Assembly: GCA_050330205.1 (NCBI GenBank)
Contig: JBHJOA010000007.1
Coordinates: 62,001-126,000 of the forward strand
Source: Pelagibius sp050330205
Lineage (GTDB): Bacteria > Pseudomonadota > Alphaproteobacteria > Kiloniellales > Kiloniellaceae
Reading direction: 5' to 3'
Length of the DNA stretch: 64,000 bases
This document shows positions 8,475-17,726 of this stretch, in pieces. Below the pieces are notes generated by a model. That model saw nothing but the letters and a program-made list of their open reading frames with translations, was not told the DNA's origin and did not search any database. Position 1 is the first letter of the stretch; every line of letters starts with the position of its first letter. Position numbers and translations under genes: made by a program.

Positions 8475-10937
8475 ATGAAATCTGTCCTTTGCATCGCCAC
8501 CGCCGTGCTGGCGGCCGTCGGGTTCGCCGACGCCGCCGGGGCAGCCGTCAGCCAGGCCGACCTGGAGGCGCTGCGCGCGGAGTTCCAGGCGGCACTGGAC
8601 GACAAGCAGACCAACATCGACCACGTCTGGACCATGCTGGCCGCCGCGCTGGTGTTCCTCATGCAGGGCGGCTTCCTGCTGCTGGAAGCCGGCCTGGTGC
8701 GCTCCAAGAACTCCATCAACGTCGCCCAGAAGAACATCGCCGACTTCATCATCGCCGGCTGCGCTTTCTGGCTGCTCGGCTTCGGCCTGATGTTCGGCCC
8801 CTCGGCCGGCGGCTGGTTCGGTATTGCCAACCCCTTCTGGAACCACAGCGGCGACTGGGATTTCACCTTCTTCGTGTTCCAGCTGGTGTTCTGCGGCACC
8901 GCCGCCACCATCCTCTCCGGCGCCGTGGCCGAGCGCATGCGCTTCGGCGGCTATCTCGTGGCCGCGGTCTGCGTCGCGCTGTTCATCTACCCGGTGTTCG
9001 GCCACTGGGCCTGGGGCAACCTGCTGGTCGCCGACAACGAGGCCTGGCTGGCCGACATGGGCTTCATCGACTTCGCCGGCTCGACGGTGGTGCACTCGGT
9101 GGGCGGCTGGATCGGCCTTGCCGCCATCGTCGTCGCCGGCGCGCGCATCGGCCGCTTCGACAGCGACGGCAACCCGGTGCCGATCCACGGCCACAGCGCC
9201 GTGCTGGCGACCATGGGCGCCATCCTGCTGTGGGTCGGCTGGATCGGCTTCAACGGCGGCTCGACCACCGCCGGCACGCCGGCCTTCGCCCACATCATCT
9301 CCAACACCATGCTCTCGGCCTGCTTCGGCGGCGCCGTCGCCATGACCCTGGGGCGCCTGCACGAGGGCCTGCACCGGCCGGTCTGGCCGATCAACGGCGT
9401 CCTCGGCGGCCTGGTCGGCATCACCGCCGGCTGCGACGTCCTGACCACCACCGGCGCCATCGTCGTCGGCCTGACCAGCGGCATCGTCGTGGTCTATGCG
9501 ACGCGCTTCATGGAGAGGCAGCTGAAGCTGGACGACGCCGTCGGCGCGGTCGCCGTGCACGGCGTCTGCGGCGCCTGGGGCACGGTGCTGCTGGCGGTCC
9601 TCATGCCGGCCGAGGCCCTCGGCGAGGCCAGCCGCCTCGGCCAGATCGGCGTGCAGGCGCTTGGCGTCGCCGTTGCCTTCGCCTGGGCCTTCGGCTGCGG
9701 CTATCTCGTCTTCAAGCTGATCGACGTCACCGTCGGCCTGCGCGTTTCCGCCGCGCACGAGCTGGAAGGCCTCAATTCGGCCGAGCACGGCACCACCCTG
9801 GGCACCGGCTTCCTGCAGCAGGCCCTCCACGAGCTCGCCAGCGGCCAGGCCGACCTCAGCCGCCGCCTCGACGAGAGCACCGGCGACGAGGCGGCCGAAC
9901 TGGCCTGCTCGTTCAACCGCCTGATGGCCAAGCTGGAGGAGATGATCGACGGCATCGCCGGCGGCGCGCAGCGGCTGGTCAAGGCCTCCACCGAACTGAA
10001 CGGCACCTCCTCGCAGCTCAGCCGCAGCGCCGAGGGCATGCTGAACCGGGCCGAGGATGTCGCGCTCACCACCGAGCGGGTGTCCGGCAATGTGGACAGC
10101 ATGGCCCGCGCGGTCAGCGGCGTGAACAACCACGTCGGCAACATCGCCAGCGACGCCGGCGAGGTGTCGGACCACGTTACCGCGGTCTCCACCGAGGTGC
10201 GCGGCATGGCCGGCGCCATCGCCGGCATCGCCGCCAACGCCCGCGAGGCCAAGCGGATCGCCGACACCGCCGTCGGCCGGGTCACCACCGCCACCGGCAC
10301 CATCGACGCCCTGGGCGAGGCCAGCGACCGCATCGGCGCGGTGCTGGAGGCGATCCGCAAGATCGCCGCACAGACCCGCATGCTGGCGCTCAACGCCACC
10401 ATCGAGGCCGAACGCGCCGGACCGGCGGGCAGGGGCTTCGCCGTGGTCGCCAGCGAGGTCAAGCGCCTGGCCGACGACACCGCCGCGGCGACCGAGCAGA
10501 TCGAAAGCCGCATCGCGGACATCCGCGGCGGCACCGGCCTCGCGGTCGAGGCGATCTCGGCCATCAGCGACGTCATCGACGAGGTCAACCAAGCGGTCGG
10601 CGGCATCTCCGGCTCGGCCGACGCCCAGATCGGCGTGACCGACGCCATCGCCGCCCGCATGTCCGACGCCGAGGCCCGCTCCGGCGACATGGCCGGGCGC
10701 ATCCGCGAGGTGGCGGAAACCGCCCGCGCCGTGGCCGACGAGGCCCAGCGCGCCGCCGAAGGCACGCGCTCGGTCACCCACGACCTCGCCGAGGTGAAGC
10801 AGGCGGCGGCCCTCGCCAGCGCCGGGGCCGGAACGGTGAGCGTCGCCAGCGGCGAGGTCTCCACCATCGCCGACCAGCTGCGCGACGCCGTCGGCCGGCT
10901 CGGCACCGCCGGAAAGCTCGCCGACCCGGCTGCCTGA
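8475..10937 (+). CDS. Ammonium transporter fused to a methyl-accepting chemotaxis signalling domain (Amt-MCP)
   Basis: The 820-residue protein joins two known modules. Residues 1-24 look like a signal peptide. Residues about 45-445 form an Amt/MEP/Rh channel with the two pore histidines, His207 in VVHSVGG and His362 in AVHGVCGAWG, and the GWIGFNGGS motif. A HAMP-like linker follows (about 445-490: LASGQADLSRRLDE...ELACSFNRLM). The rest is a cytoplasmic coiled-coil chemoreceptor domain whose hairpin tip reads IAAQTRMLALNATIEAERAG...GRGFAVVASEVKRLA near residues 628-665. The likely role is to sense or transport ammonium and signal to a CheA/CheW system. No che gene is nearby. A GGGAAG ribosome site precedes the ATG. 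The ligand is inferred from the channel family. Confidence 0.93.
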   Translation: MKSVLCIATAVLAAVGFADAAGAAVSQADLEALRAEFQAALDDKQTNIDHVWTMLAAALVFLMQGGFLLLEAGLVRSKNSINVAQKNIADFIIAGCAFWLLGFGLMFGPSAGGWFGIANPFWNHSGDWDFTFFVFQLVFCGTAATILSGAVAERMRFGGYLVAAVCVALFIYPVFGHWAWGNLLVADNEAWLADMGFIDFAGSTVVHSVGGWIGLAAIVVAGARIGRFDSDGNPVPIHGHSAVLATMGAILLWVGWIGFNGGSTTAGTPAFAHIISNTMLSACFGGAVAMTLGRLHEGLHRPVWPINGVLGGLVGITAGCDVLTTTGAIVVGLTSGIVVVYATRFMERQLKLDDAVGAVAVHGVCGAWGTVLLAVLMPAEALGEASRLGQIGVQALGVAVAFAWAFGCGYLVFKLIDVTVGLRVSAAHELEGLNSAEHGTTLGTGFLQQALHELASGQADLSRRLDESTGDEAAELACSFNRLMAKLEEMIDGIAGGAQRLVKASTELNGTSSQLSRSAEGMLNRAEDVALTTERVSGNVDSMARAVSGVNNHVGNIASDAGEVSDHVTAVSTEVRGMAGAIAGIAANAREAKRIADTAVGRVTTATGTIDALGEASDRIGAVLEAIRKIAAQTRMLALNATIEAERAGPAGRGFAVVASEVKRLADDTAAATEQIESRIADIRGGTGLAVEAISAISDVIDEVNQAVGGISGSADAQIGVTDAIAARMSDAEARSGDMAGRIREVAETARAVADEAQRAAEGTRSVTHDLAEVKQAAALASAGAGTVSVASGEVSTIADQLRDAVGRLGTAGKLADPAA

Positions 10938-11015
10938 CCTCAGGCGCCCAACTTCCGGCGCCTCCCGCACCACAGGTTTTTCACCGCCCTCTTTGGCGGC
11001 GGGCCCGCTCGCCGG

Positions 11016-11044
11016 TCGACAAGCCGCCCGGTCTCGCCTATAGC
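11016..11044 (+). promoter_or_regulatory. Probable housekeeping promoter of eno
   Basis: A -35-like TCGACA (11016-11021) and a -10-like TATAGC (11039-11044) are separated by exactly 17 bases, about 60 bases upstream of the eno ATG. This matches sigma-70 type spacing and is the best candidate in the gap. No experiment supports it. Confidence 0.5.
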
Positions 11045-11105
11045 CTAGGCGCCAGTGCCGGGCCCCCGCCGGGGCCCTAAAACCATTAAGAACGCCGAGA
11101 GGGCC

Positions 11106-12383
<1,278 letters not shown>

Positions 12384-12417
12384 GCGGGCGGGCGCACCGC
12401 CCGCGCCACATCCCCGG

Positions 12418-12530
12418 CTGTCGTTGCCGGGCTTGTCCCGGCAACCCATTGCTCCGCTCGCAAGGACCCTGCGCGCCGAAGAGCCGAAGAATGGACCCTC
12501 GCAACAAGTGCGAGGGTGACGGCGGAGAGG
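12418..12530. repeat. Diverged copy of a palindromic intergenic repeat (family A)
   Basis: The stretch downstream of eno contains an inverted pair (GTTGCCGGG / CCCGGCAAC). Further on comes a block around CTCGCAACAAGTGCGAGGG that is identical over 28 bases to the repeat at 18425-18514. The two ends are conserved while the middle differs. It lies between eno and ftsB and may act as a 3' processing or termination signal for eno. Confidence 0.7.
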
Positions 12531-12652
12531 TGGCGAGGGCGGCGCGACTGCCAGAACAATGAGTCCAAAACACGAACCTCAGGGGCTTTTGGAGCCTCCC
12601 GAGTCGTTTTTTGAATCATATTGGAATCCTTGAGTCTTTTTTCCTTGACCGG

Positions 12653-12673
12653 GCGAATCGGCGTGTGATTCGC
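12653..12673. promoter_or_regulatory. Inverted repeat immediately upstream of the ftsB start
   Basis: Perfect 7-base arms GCGAATC and GATTCGC with a 7-base spacer end 7 bases before the ftsB ATG. They occupy the position where a ribosome site would be, and no Shine-Dalgarno sequence is visible. A TTGACC lies just upstream at 12645-12650. It could be an operator, a translational hairpin or part of a promoter for a leaderless message. Confidence 0.4.
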
Positions 12674-12680
12674 TCGGCCC

Positions 12681-13025
12681 ATGAGATTGCTCCGAGAGAT
12701 CAGGGTTCGGGCCCGGCAGGCGGCGCCGCAGGTGCTGGCGGCCTGCATGGTCGCCTACTTCGCCTACCACGCGCTGCACGGCGACCGCGGCTTCTACGCC
12801 TGGATCATGCTGAAGCAGGAGCGCGCGCAGACCCTGGCCACCGCCGAGGCGGTGGCGGACGAGCGGGCGCGCCTGGAGCATCGCGTGAACCTGTTGCGCC
12901 GCGAGCACCTCGACCCCGATCTGCTGGAGGAGCGCGCCCAGGCGCTCTTGAACTACGGGGCGCCCGGGGACCATACTATCTTCCTGAGCCCGGAACTGCG
13001 CCGCGACGGCAAGTTGCCCCGATAG
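12681..13025 (+). CDS. ftsB: Cell division protein FtsB / DivIC family (septum formation initiator)
   Basis: The 114-residue product has one N-terminal membrane segment (about residues 15-32), then a coiled coil rich in Glu, Arg and Leu (about 43-80), and a short C-terminal region with LDPDLLEERAQALLNYG, typical of FtsB/DivIC. The family bridges FtsL and FtsQ in the divisome and activates septal peptidoglycan synthesis. The position between eno and pdhA is the usual one in Alphaproteobacteria and supports the name. No clear ribosome site is seen; an inverted repeat sits there instead. Confidence 0.88.
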   Translation: MRLLREIRVRARQAAPQVLAACMVAYFAYHALHGDRGFYAWIMLKQERAQTLATAEAVADERARLEHRVNLLRREHLDPDLLEERAQALLNYGAPGDHTIFLSPELRRDGKLPR

Positions 13026-13040
13026 GGGCCAAGCCGGCGA

Positions 13041-13078
13041 GAAACGCGTTTAACTTATTTACTGTTAATTCACGTTTC
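13041..13078. promoter_or_regulatory. Long imperfect dyad upstream of the PDH operon
   Basis: GAAACG at 13041 pairs with CGTTTC at 13073. Inside, TTAAC and GTTAA form perfect arms around a 9-base spacer. The two halves differ by one inserted base and a few mismatches. The dyad lies about 65-100 bases upstream of the probable pdhA transcription start in an unusually AT-rich 60-bp stretch, a position typical for an activator site. The sequence does not match the enterobacterial PdhR box. Confidence 0.5.
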
Positions 13079-13107
13079 TGTCATATAACTCAATAAATTA
13101 ACCATGA

Positions 13108-13136
13108 TTGTCAGGGCCCCTGCTTTCCGCTAGACT
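13108..13136 (+). promoter_or_regulatory. Probable sigma-70 type promoter of the PDH operon
   Basis: TTGTCA (13108-13113) and TAGACT (13131-13136) are separated by exactly 17 bases. Transcription would start near 13143, giving a leader of about 55 bases before the pdhA ATG. This is the best promoter match in the gap. Confidence 0.6.
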
Positions 13137-13197
13137 GCGGCCAAAGAGGCGGTCCGCAACCGCCTCGTTTCCTTTGCGCAAAGGCAGGGAGTCCCCC

Positions 13198-14232
13198 ATG
13201 GCAAACCCCAAGGCGTCGGGCAGCAAGTCCGGCGGCAAACGCAAGGCCGCCGCGCCGGCGATCAAGGCCAGCGTCGAAGACCTTCAGAAGTACTACCGCG
13301 ACATGCTGCTGATCCGCCGCTTCGAGGAGAAGGCCGGCCAGATGTACGGCATGGGCCTGATCGGCGGCTTCTGCCACCTCTACATCGGCCAGGAGGCCGT
13401 GGTGGTCGGCGTGCAGGCGGCCATGGGGCCGAAGGACACCGTGCTGACCTCCTACCGCGACCACGCCCACATGCTGGCCTGCGGCATGGACTCCAAGGGC
13501 GTGATGGCGGAGCTGACCGGCCGCGAGGGCGGCTACTCCAAGGGCAAGGGCGGCTCCATGCACATGTTCAGCCACGACAAGCGCTTCTACGGCGGCCACG
13601 GCATCGTCGGCGCCCAGGTGCCGCTCGGCACCGGCCTCGCCTTCGCCCACCGCTACCTCGACGAGGACGCGGTCTCGGTCACTTACCTCGGCGACGGCGC
13701 CCTCAACCAGGGCCAGGTCTATGAGTCCTTCAACATGGCGGCGCTGTGGTCGCTGCCGGCGGTCTACGTGATCGAGAACAACAAGTACGGCATGGGCACC
13801 TCCATCGAGCGCTCCTCGGCCAAGTCGACCGAACTCTACAACCGCGGCCAGGCCTACGGCATTCCCGGCGTGCAGGTCGACGGCATGGACGTGCTGGCGG
13901 TGCGCGAGGCGGCGGACAAGGCGCTCGGCCACGCGCGCTCCGGCAAGGGCCCCTACATCATGGAGATGCTGACCTACCGCTACCGCGGCCACTCCATGTC
14001 GGACCCGGCCAAGTACCGCTCCAAGGAAGAGGTCCAGAAGGTGCGCCAGGAGCGCGATCCCATCGAGCGCCTGCGCGCCATCATGAGCGAGCGCGACATG
14101 CTGGACGAGGCGCGCCTGAAGGAGATCGACAAGGAAGTGAAGGCCATCGTCTCCGAGGCCGCCGACTTCGCGCAGACCAGCCCGGAGCCCGATGTCTCCG
14201 AACTCTACACCGACGTCTACGTCGGCGCCTGA
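13198..14232 (+). CDS. pdhA: Pyruvate dehydrogenase E1 component, alpha subunit
   Basis: Together with PdhB this subunit decarboxylates pyruvate with thiamine diphosphate and passes the acetyl group to lipoyl-E2. The 344-residue product has the thiamine-diphosphate motif GDGALNQGQVYESFNMAALW...ENNKYGMGT and the downstream YRYRGHSMSDP loop. The N-terminus is a Lys/Ala/Gly-rich tail before the conserved DLQKYYRDMLLIRRFEEKAG. The ATG at 13198 follows a good AGGGAG site. An open 30-codon extension upstream would overlap the promoter. It starts the operon pdhA-pdhB-pdhC-(two secreted paralogues)-lpdA. Confidence 0.96.
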   Translation: MANPKASGSKSGGKRKAAAPAIKASVEDLQKYYRDMLLIRRFEEKAGQMYGMGLIGGFCHLYIGQEAVVVGVQAAMGPKDTVLTSYRDHAHMLACGMDSKGVMAELTGREGGYSKGKGGSMHMFSHDKRFYGGHGIVGAQVPLGTGLAFAHRYLDEDAVSVTYLGDGALNQGQVYESFNMAALWSLPAVYVIENNKYGMGTSIERSSAKSTELYNRGQAYGIPGVQVDGMDVLAVREAADKALGHARSGKGPYIMEMLTYRYRGHSMSDPAKYRSKEEVQKVRQERDPIERLRAIMSERDMLDEARLKEIDKEVKAIVSEAADFAQTSPEPDVSELYTDVYVGA

Positions 14233-14305
14233 ACAAGAACGGGGCCGGCCCAAGCAGGCGACGCATGGTCGCTGCGGCCGCCCAAGCTGAACGTCCGGAG
14301 GGGAC

Positions 14306-15700
14306 ATGCCGATCGACGTACTGATGCCCGCGCTCTCGCCGACCATGACCGAGGGCAAGCTGGCCAAGTGGCTGAAGCAGGAAGGCGACGAGGTCGCGCC
14401 CGGCGACATCCTCGCCGAGATCGAGACCGACAAGGCGACCATGGAGGTCGAGGCGGTCGACGAAGGAAAGCTCGGCAAGATCCTGGTCGCCGAGGGCACC
14501 GACGGGGTGCCGGTGAACGAGGTGATCGCGGTGCTGCTGGAGGACGGCGAGGACGCCTCGGCGATCTCCGCCGCGCCGCGCAAGGTCGAGGCCCGGGATC
14601 CGGAGCCCGCCGAGAGCAAGGCGCCGGAAAAGGAAGACAAGCCCGCCGCCGGCAGCGTCCATGCCGCGCCGCCCAAGGAGCCGTCGCCGGAGGCCGAGGC
14701 GGAGTGGACCGGCGCCACGGTGAAGCAGACCGTGCGCGAGGCCCTGCGCGACGCCATGGCCGAGGAGATGCGCCGCGACGAGCGCGTGTTCCTGATGGGC
14801 GAGGAGGTCGCCGAGTATCAGGGCGCCTACAAGGTCAGCCAGGGACTGCTCGACGAGTTCGGCGCCCGCCGCGTGGTCGACACGCCGATCACGGAGCACG
14901 GCTTCACCGGCCTCGGCGTCGGCGCGGCGATGTACGGCCTGCGGCCCATCGTCGAGTTCATGACCTTCAACTTCGCCATGCAGGCGATCGACCACATCAT
15001 CAACTCCGCCGCCAAGACCCACTACATGTCCGGCGGCCAGATCTCCTCGCCGATCGTGTTCCGCGGCGCCAACGGCGCCGCCGCGCGGGTCGCCGCCCAG
15101 CACTCGCAGTGCTACGCCTCGTGGTACGCCCACGTGCCGGGCCTGAAGGTGGTGGCGCCCTACTCGGCGGCCGACGCCAAGGGCCTCCTGAAGACCGCCA
15201 TCCGCGACGACAACCCGGTGATCTTCCTGGAGAACGAGATCCTCTACGGCCAGAGCTTCGAGGTGCCGGACAGCAAGGACTGGACGGTGCCCTTCGGCAA
15301 GGCGCGCATCGTGCGCCCCGGCAAGGACGTCACCATCACCGCCTTCTCGATCATGGTCGGCAAGGCGCTGGAGGCGGCCGAGAAGCTGGCCGAGGAGGGC
15401 ATCGATGCCGAGGTCATCGACCTGCGCAGCCTGCGGCCGCTCGACAGCGAGACCATCATCGCCTCGGTGAAGAAGACCAACCGCCTGGTCACCTGCGAAG
15501 AGGGCTGGGGTTACGCCGGCATCGGCTCCGAGGTCGCTTCGGTGGTGATGGAGCAGGCCTTCGACTGGCTCGACGCGCCGGTGAAGCGCGTTGCCGGCAA
15601 GGACGTGCCGATGCCCTATGCCGCCAACCTGGAGGCGCTGGCGCTGCCGCAGCCCAAGGACATCGTCGCCGGCGCCAAAGAAGTCTGTTACCGCGACTGA
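14306..15700 (+). CDS. pdhB: Pyruvate dehydrogenase E1 component, beta subunit, with N-terminal lipoyl domain
   Basis: The 464-residue product combines a lipoyl domain (residues 1 to about 80, lipoylated Lys43 in ETDKATME) with a charged/Ala-Pro linker (about 88-140) and the E1-beta catalytic domain (about 140-464: FLMGEEVAEYQGAYKVSQGLL, DTPITEHGFTGLGVGAA, HSQCYASWYAHVPGLKVV). A lipoyl domain on E1-beta is a known feature of alphaproteobacterial PDH. The lipoyl domain is almost the same as that of PdhC in the next gene (see findings). It follows pdhA by 73 bases with an AGGGGAC ribosome site. Confidence 0.96.
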   Translation: MPIDVLMPALSPTMTEGKLAKWLKQEGDEVAPGDILAEIETDKATMEVEAVDEGKLGKILVAEGTDGVPVNEVIAVLLEDGEDASAISAAPRKVEARDPEPAESKAPEKEDKPAAGSVHAAPPKEPSPEAEAEWTGATVKQTVREALRDAMAEEMRRDERVFLMGEEVAEYQGAYKVSQGLLDEFGARRVVDTPITEHGFTGLGVGAAMYGLRPIVEFMTFNFAMQAIDHIINSAAKTHYMSGGQISSPIVFRGANGAAARVAAQHSQCYASWYAHVPGLKVVAPYSAADAKGLLKTAIRDDNPVIFLENEILYGQSFEVPDSKDWTVPFGKARIVRPGKDVTITAFSIMVGKALEAAEKLAEEGIDAEVIDLRSLRPLDSETIIASVKKTNRLVTCEEGWGYAGIGSEVASVVMEQAFDWLDAPVKRVAGKDVPMPYAANLEALALPQPKDIVAGAKEVCYRD

Positions 15701-15724
15701 GCGGGCGGGGGAGGAACAAGCACC

Positions 15725-17065
15725 ATGCCGATCAATATCCTGATGCCGGCGCTGTCGCCGACCATGACCGAGGGGACGCTGGCCAAGTGGCTGGTGAAGG
15801 AAGGCGACGAGATCAACCCCGGCGACGTCATCGCCGAGATCGAGACCGACAAGGCGACCATGGAGGTCGAGGCGGTCGAGGAGGGCAAGCTCGGCAAGAT
15901 CCTGGTCGCCGAGGGCACCGACGGCGTGCCGGTGAACGAGGTCATCGCCGTGCTGCTGGAAGAGGGTGAGGACGCCTCGGCGATCTCCGAGGCGCCGCAG
16001 GCGCCGGCGCCCAAGGCGGCCGAGAAGCCGAAGGAAGAGGCGAAAGCCGAGGCCAAGGCGGAGGCCAAGACGGAGAAGCCGGCCTCCTCCGGCAACGGCG
16101 CCGCGGCGCCGGCCGCGGCGACCCCGGCACCGGCCGCGCCGTCCGGGCCGGATGCCCGCATCTTCGCCAGCCCGCTGGCCCGCCGCATCGCCAAGGAAAA
16201 GGGCGTCGACCTGGCCGCCGTCAAGGGCAGCGGCCCGCACGGCCGCATCGTGAAGGCCGATGTCGAGGGCGCGAAACCCGGTGCCGCGGCGCCGGCCGCG
16301 GAGAAGGCGGCGCCGGCAGCCGCAGCCGCCGCGACGGCCGCGGCGGGGCCGGGCGCCAAACAGCTCGCCGACCTGCTGGGCATGAAGTACCGGCAGGAGC
16401 CGCTGTCGGGCATGCGCAAGGTCATCGCCAAGCGGCTCACCGAGTCCAAGCAGCAGGTGCCGCACTTCTACCTCACGGTCGACTGCGAACTCGACGAGCT
16501 GCTGAAGGTGCGCAAGGAGCTGAACGGCCGCTCCGACGACTACAAGATCTCGGTCAACGACTTCGTCATCCGCGCGGTGGCGCTGGCGCTGAAGAAGGTA
16601 CCGGCGGCCAACGCCTCCTACGACGAGTCCGGCCTGCTGTTCTACGAGCACGCCGACGTCTCGGTCGCCGTGGCGACCCCGGCCGGGCTCATCACGCCAA
16701 TCGTCAAGGCGGCGGAGACCAAGGGTCTGGCGGCCATCGCCGGCGAGATGAAGGACCTCGCCGCGCGGGCGCGCGACGGCAAGCTGAAGCCGGAGGAGTA
16801 CCAGGGCGGCAGCTTCTCCGTCTCCAATCTCGGCATGTTCGGCATCAAGGACTTCGCCGCGGTCATCAACCCGCCGCAGGGCTGCATCCTGGCGGTCGGC
16901 GCCGGCGAGCAGCGCCCGGTGGTGAAGGACGGCGCGCTCAGCGTCGCCACGGTGATGAGCTGCACCCTCTCGGTCGACCACCGGGTGGTCGACGGCGCAG
17001 TCGGCGCCCAGTTCCTGGCGGCCTTCAAGAAGCTGATCGAAGACCCGCTGACCATGCTGCTGTGA
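15725..17065 (+). CDS. pdhC: Pyruvate dehydrogenase E2 component (dihydrolipoamide acetyltransferase)
   Basis: E2 forms the core of the complex and transfers acetyl groups from lipoamide to CoA. The 446-residue product has one lipoyl domain (1 to about 80, Lys43), a long Ala/Pro/Lys/Glu linker, a peripheral-subunit-binding domain (about 141-180: FASPLARRIAKEKGVDLAAV), a second Ala-rich linker, and the catalytic domain from about residue 215. The active-site histidine is in VDHRVVDGAVGAQFL near the C-terminus. It lies 24 bases after pdhB. Naming follows alphaproteobacterial use (aceF in enterobacteria). Confidence 0.96.
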   Translation: MPINILMPALSPTMTEGTLAKWLVKEGDEINPGDVIAEIETDKATMEVEAVEEGKLGKILVAEGTDGVPVNEVIAVLLEEGEDASAISEAPQAPAPKAAEKPKEEAKAEAKAEAKTEKPASSGNGAAAPAAATPAPAAPSGPDARIFASPLARRIAKEKGVDLAAVKGSGPHGRIVKADVEGAKPGAAAPAAEKAAPAAAAAATAAAGPGAKQLADLLGMKYRQEPLSGMRKVIAKRLTESKQQVPHFYLTVDCELDELLKVRKELNGRSDDYKISVNDFVIRAVALALKKVPAANASYDESGLLFYEHADVSVAVATPAGLITPIVKAAETKGLAAIAGEMKDLAARARDGKLKPEEYQGGSFSVSNLGMFGIKDFAAVINPPQGCILAVGAGEQRPVVKDGALSVATVMSCTLSVDHRVVDGAVGAQFLAAFKKLIEDPLTMLL

Positions 17066-17090
17066 CGCGTCACCTGGAGTGCGGCCCGCG

Positions 17091-17726
17091 ATGAGGAAAA
17101 GCCTGCGAAGCCTGCTGACGGTCGTGCTGCTGGCCTTGCCTGCGTCGGCGGCGGCGGGGCCGGCCGACGACGTCCGCGAGGCTTTCCTCACCTACAAGAC
17201 CGCCGTCATCCTCTCCAACGGGCAGGCCGCCGCCGCGGTGGTGTCGAACGCTTCGCACGCGCACTTCCGCGAATTGGCGGATCAGGCGTTGACCCTGGAC
17301 CATGCGGGCCTGCAGGAGATCGCGCTGACCGAGCGGCTTTACACCCTGCTGCTGCGCCTGTCCCTGGAGCCGGGCGATCTGAACAGCATGTCCGGTGAGG
17401 AGCTTGTGGCCTACACGGTGGACAGGGGATGGATCGGCCGCAGCGGCGCGCCGCGCCTGGAGATCGGCACCTCGATGGTCGACGGCGACAGCGCCACCGC
17501 CGCGATCCTGCGTCCCGACGGCGAGGAGACGCCCTACAGCCTGAACTTCGTCCGCCAGCAAGGCCAGTGGCGCCTCGACCTCGTGGCGATGATGGAACTG
17601 ATCCATGTCGCCTTCGAGACCGCCCAGCAGGAGTCGGGTTTCAGCGAGGACGAATTCGTGATGCGGGTGCTGGAGCAGGGCACCAACAGGACCGTCGGCC
17701 CGGAAATCTGGAGCCCGCCGCGATGA
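17091..17726 (+). CDS. Secreted protein of unknown function, first of a tandem pair inside the PDH operon
   Basis: The 211-residue product begins with a signal peptide (RKSLRSLLTVVLLALPASAAAG, cleavage after about residue 22), so it is probably periplasmic. No known family was recognised. It resembles the next gene's product: both have a mature start of about VREAFLTYKTAVILSNG / VERSFAAYKQALAEGDG, a middle Y-(T/A)-VD-(R/K)-G element, and both end in IW-(S/N)-PP. The body looks like a small alpha/beta fold with a late WRLDL(V/L) strand, reminiscent of SnoaL/NTF2-like proteins, but this is only an impression. It lies 25 bases after pdhC. The ATG at 17091 is chosen over one four codons upstream because the signal peptide then starts normally. 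Confidence 0.8.
   Translation: MRKSLRSLLTVVLLALPASAAAGPADDVREAFLTYKTAVILSNGQAAAAVVSNASHAHFRELADQALTLDHAGLQEIALTERLYTLLLRLSLEPGDLNSMSGEELVAYTVDRGWIGRSGAPRLEIGTSMVDGDSATAAILRPDGEETPYSLNFVRQQGQWRLDLVAMMELIHVAFETAQQESGFSEDEFVMRVLEQGTNRTVGPEIWSPPR

Noticed and set aside
14081..17191. A 1036-codon minus-strand open frame across pdhA, pdhB and pdhC
   Set aside because: Antisense shadow of the PDH genes without family motifs or ribosome site.
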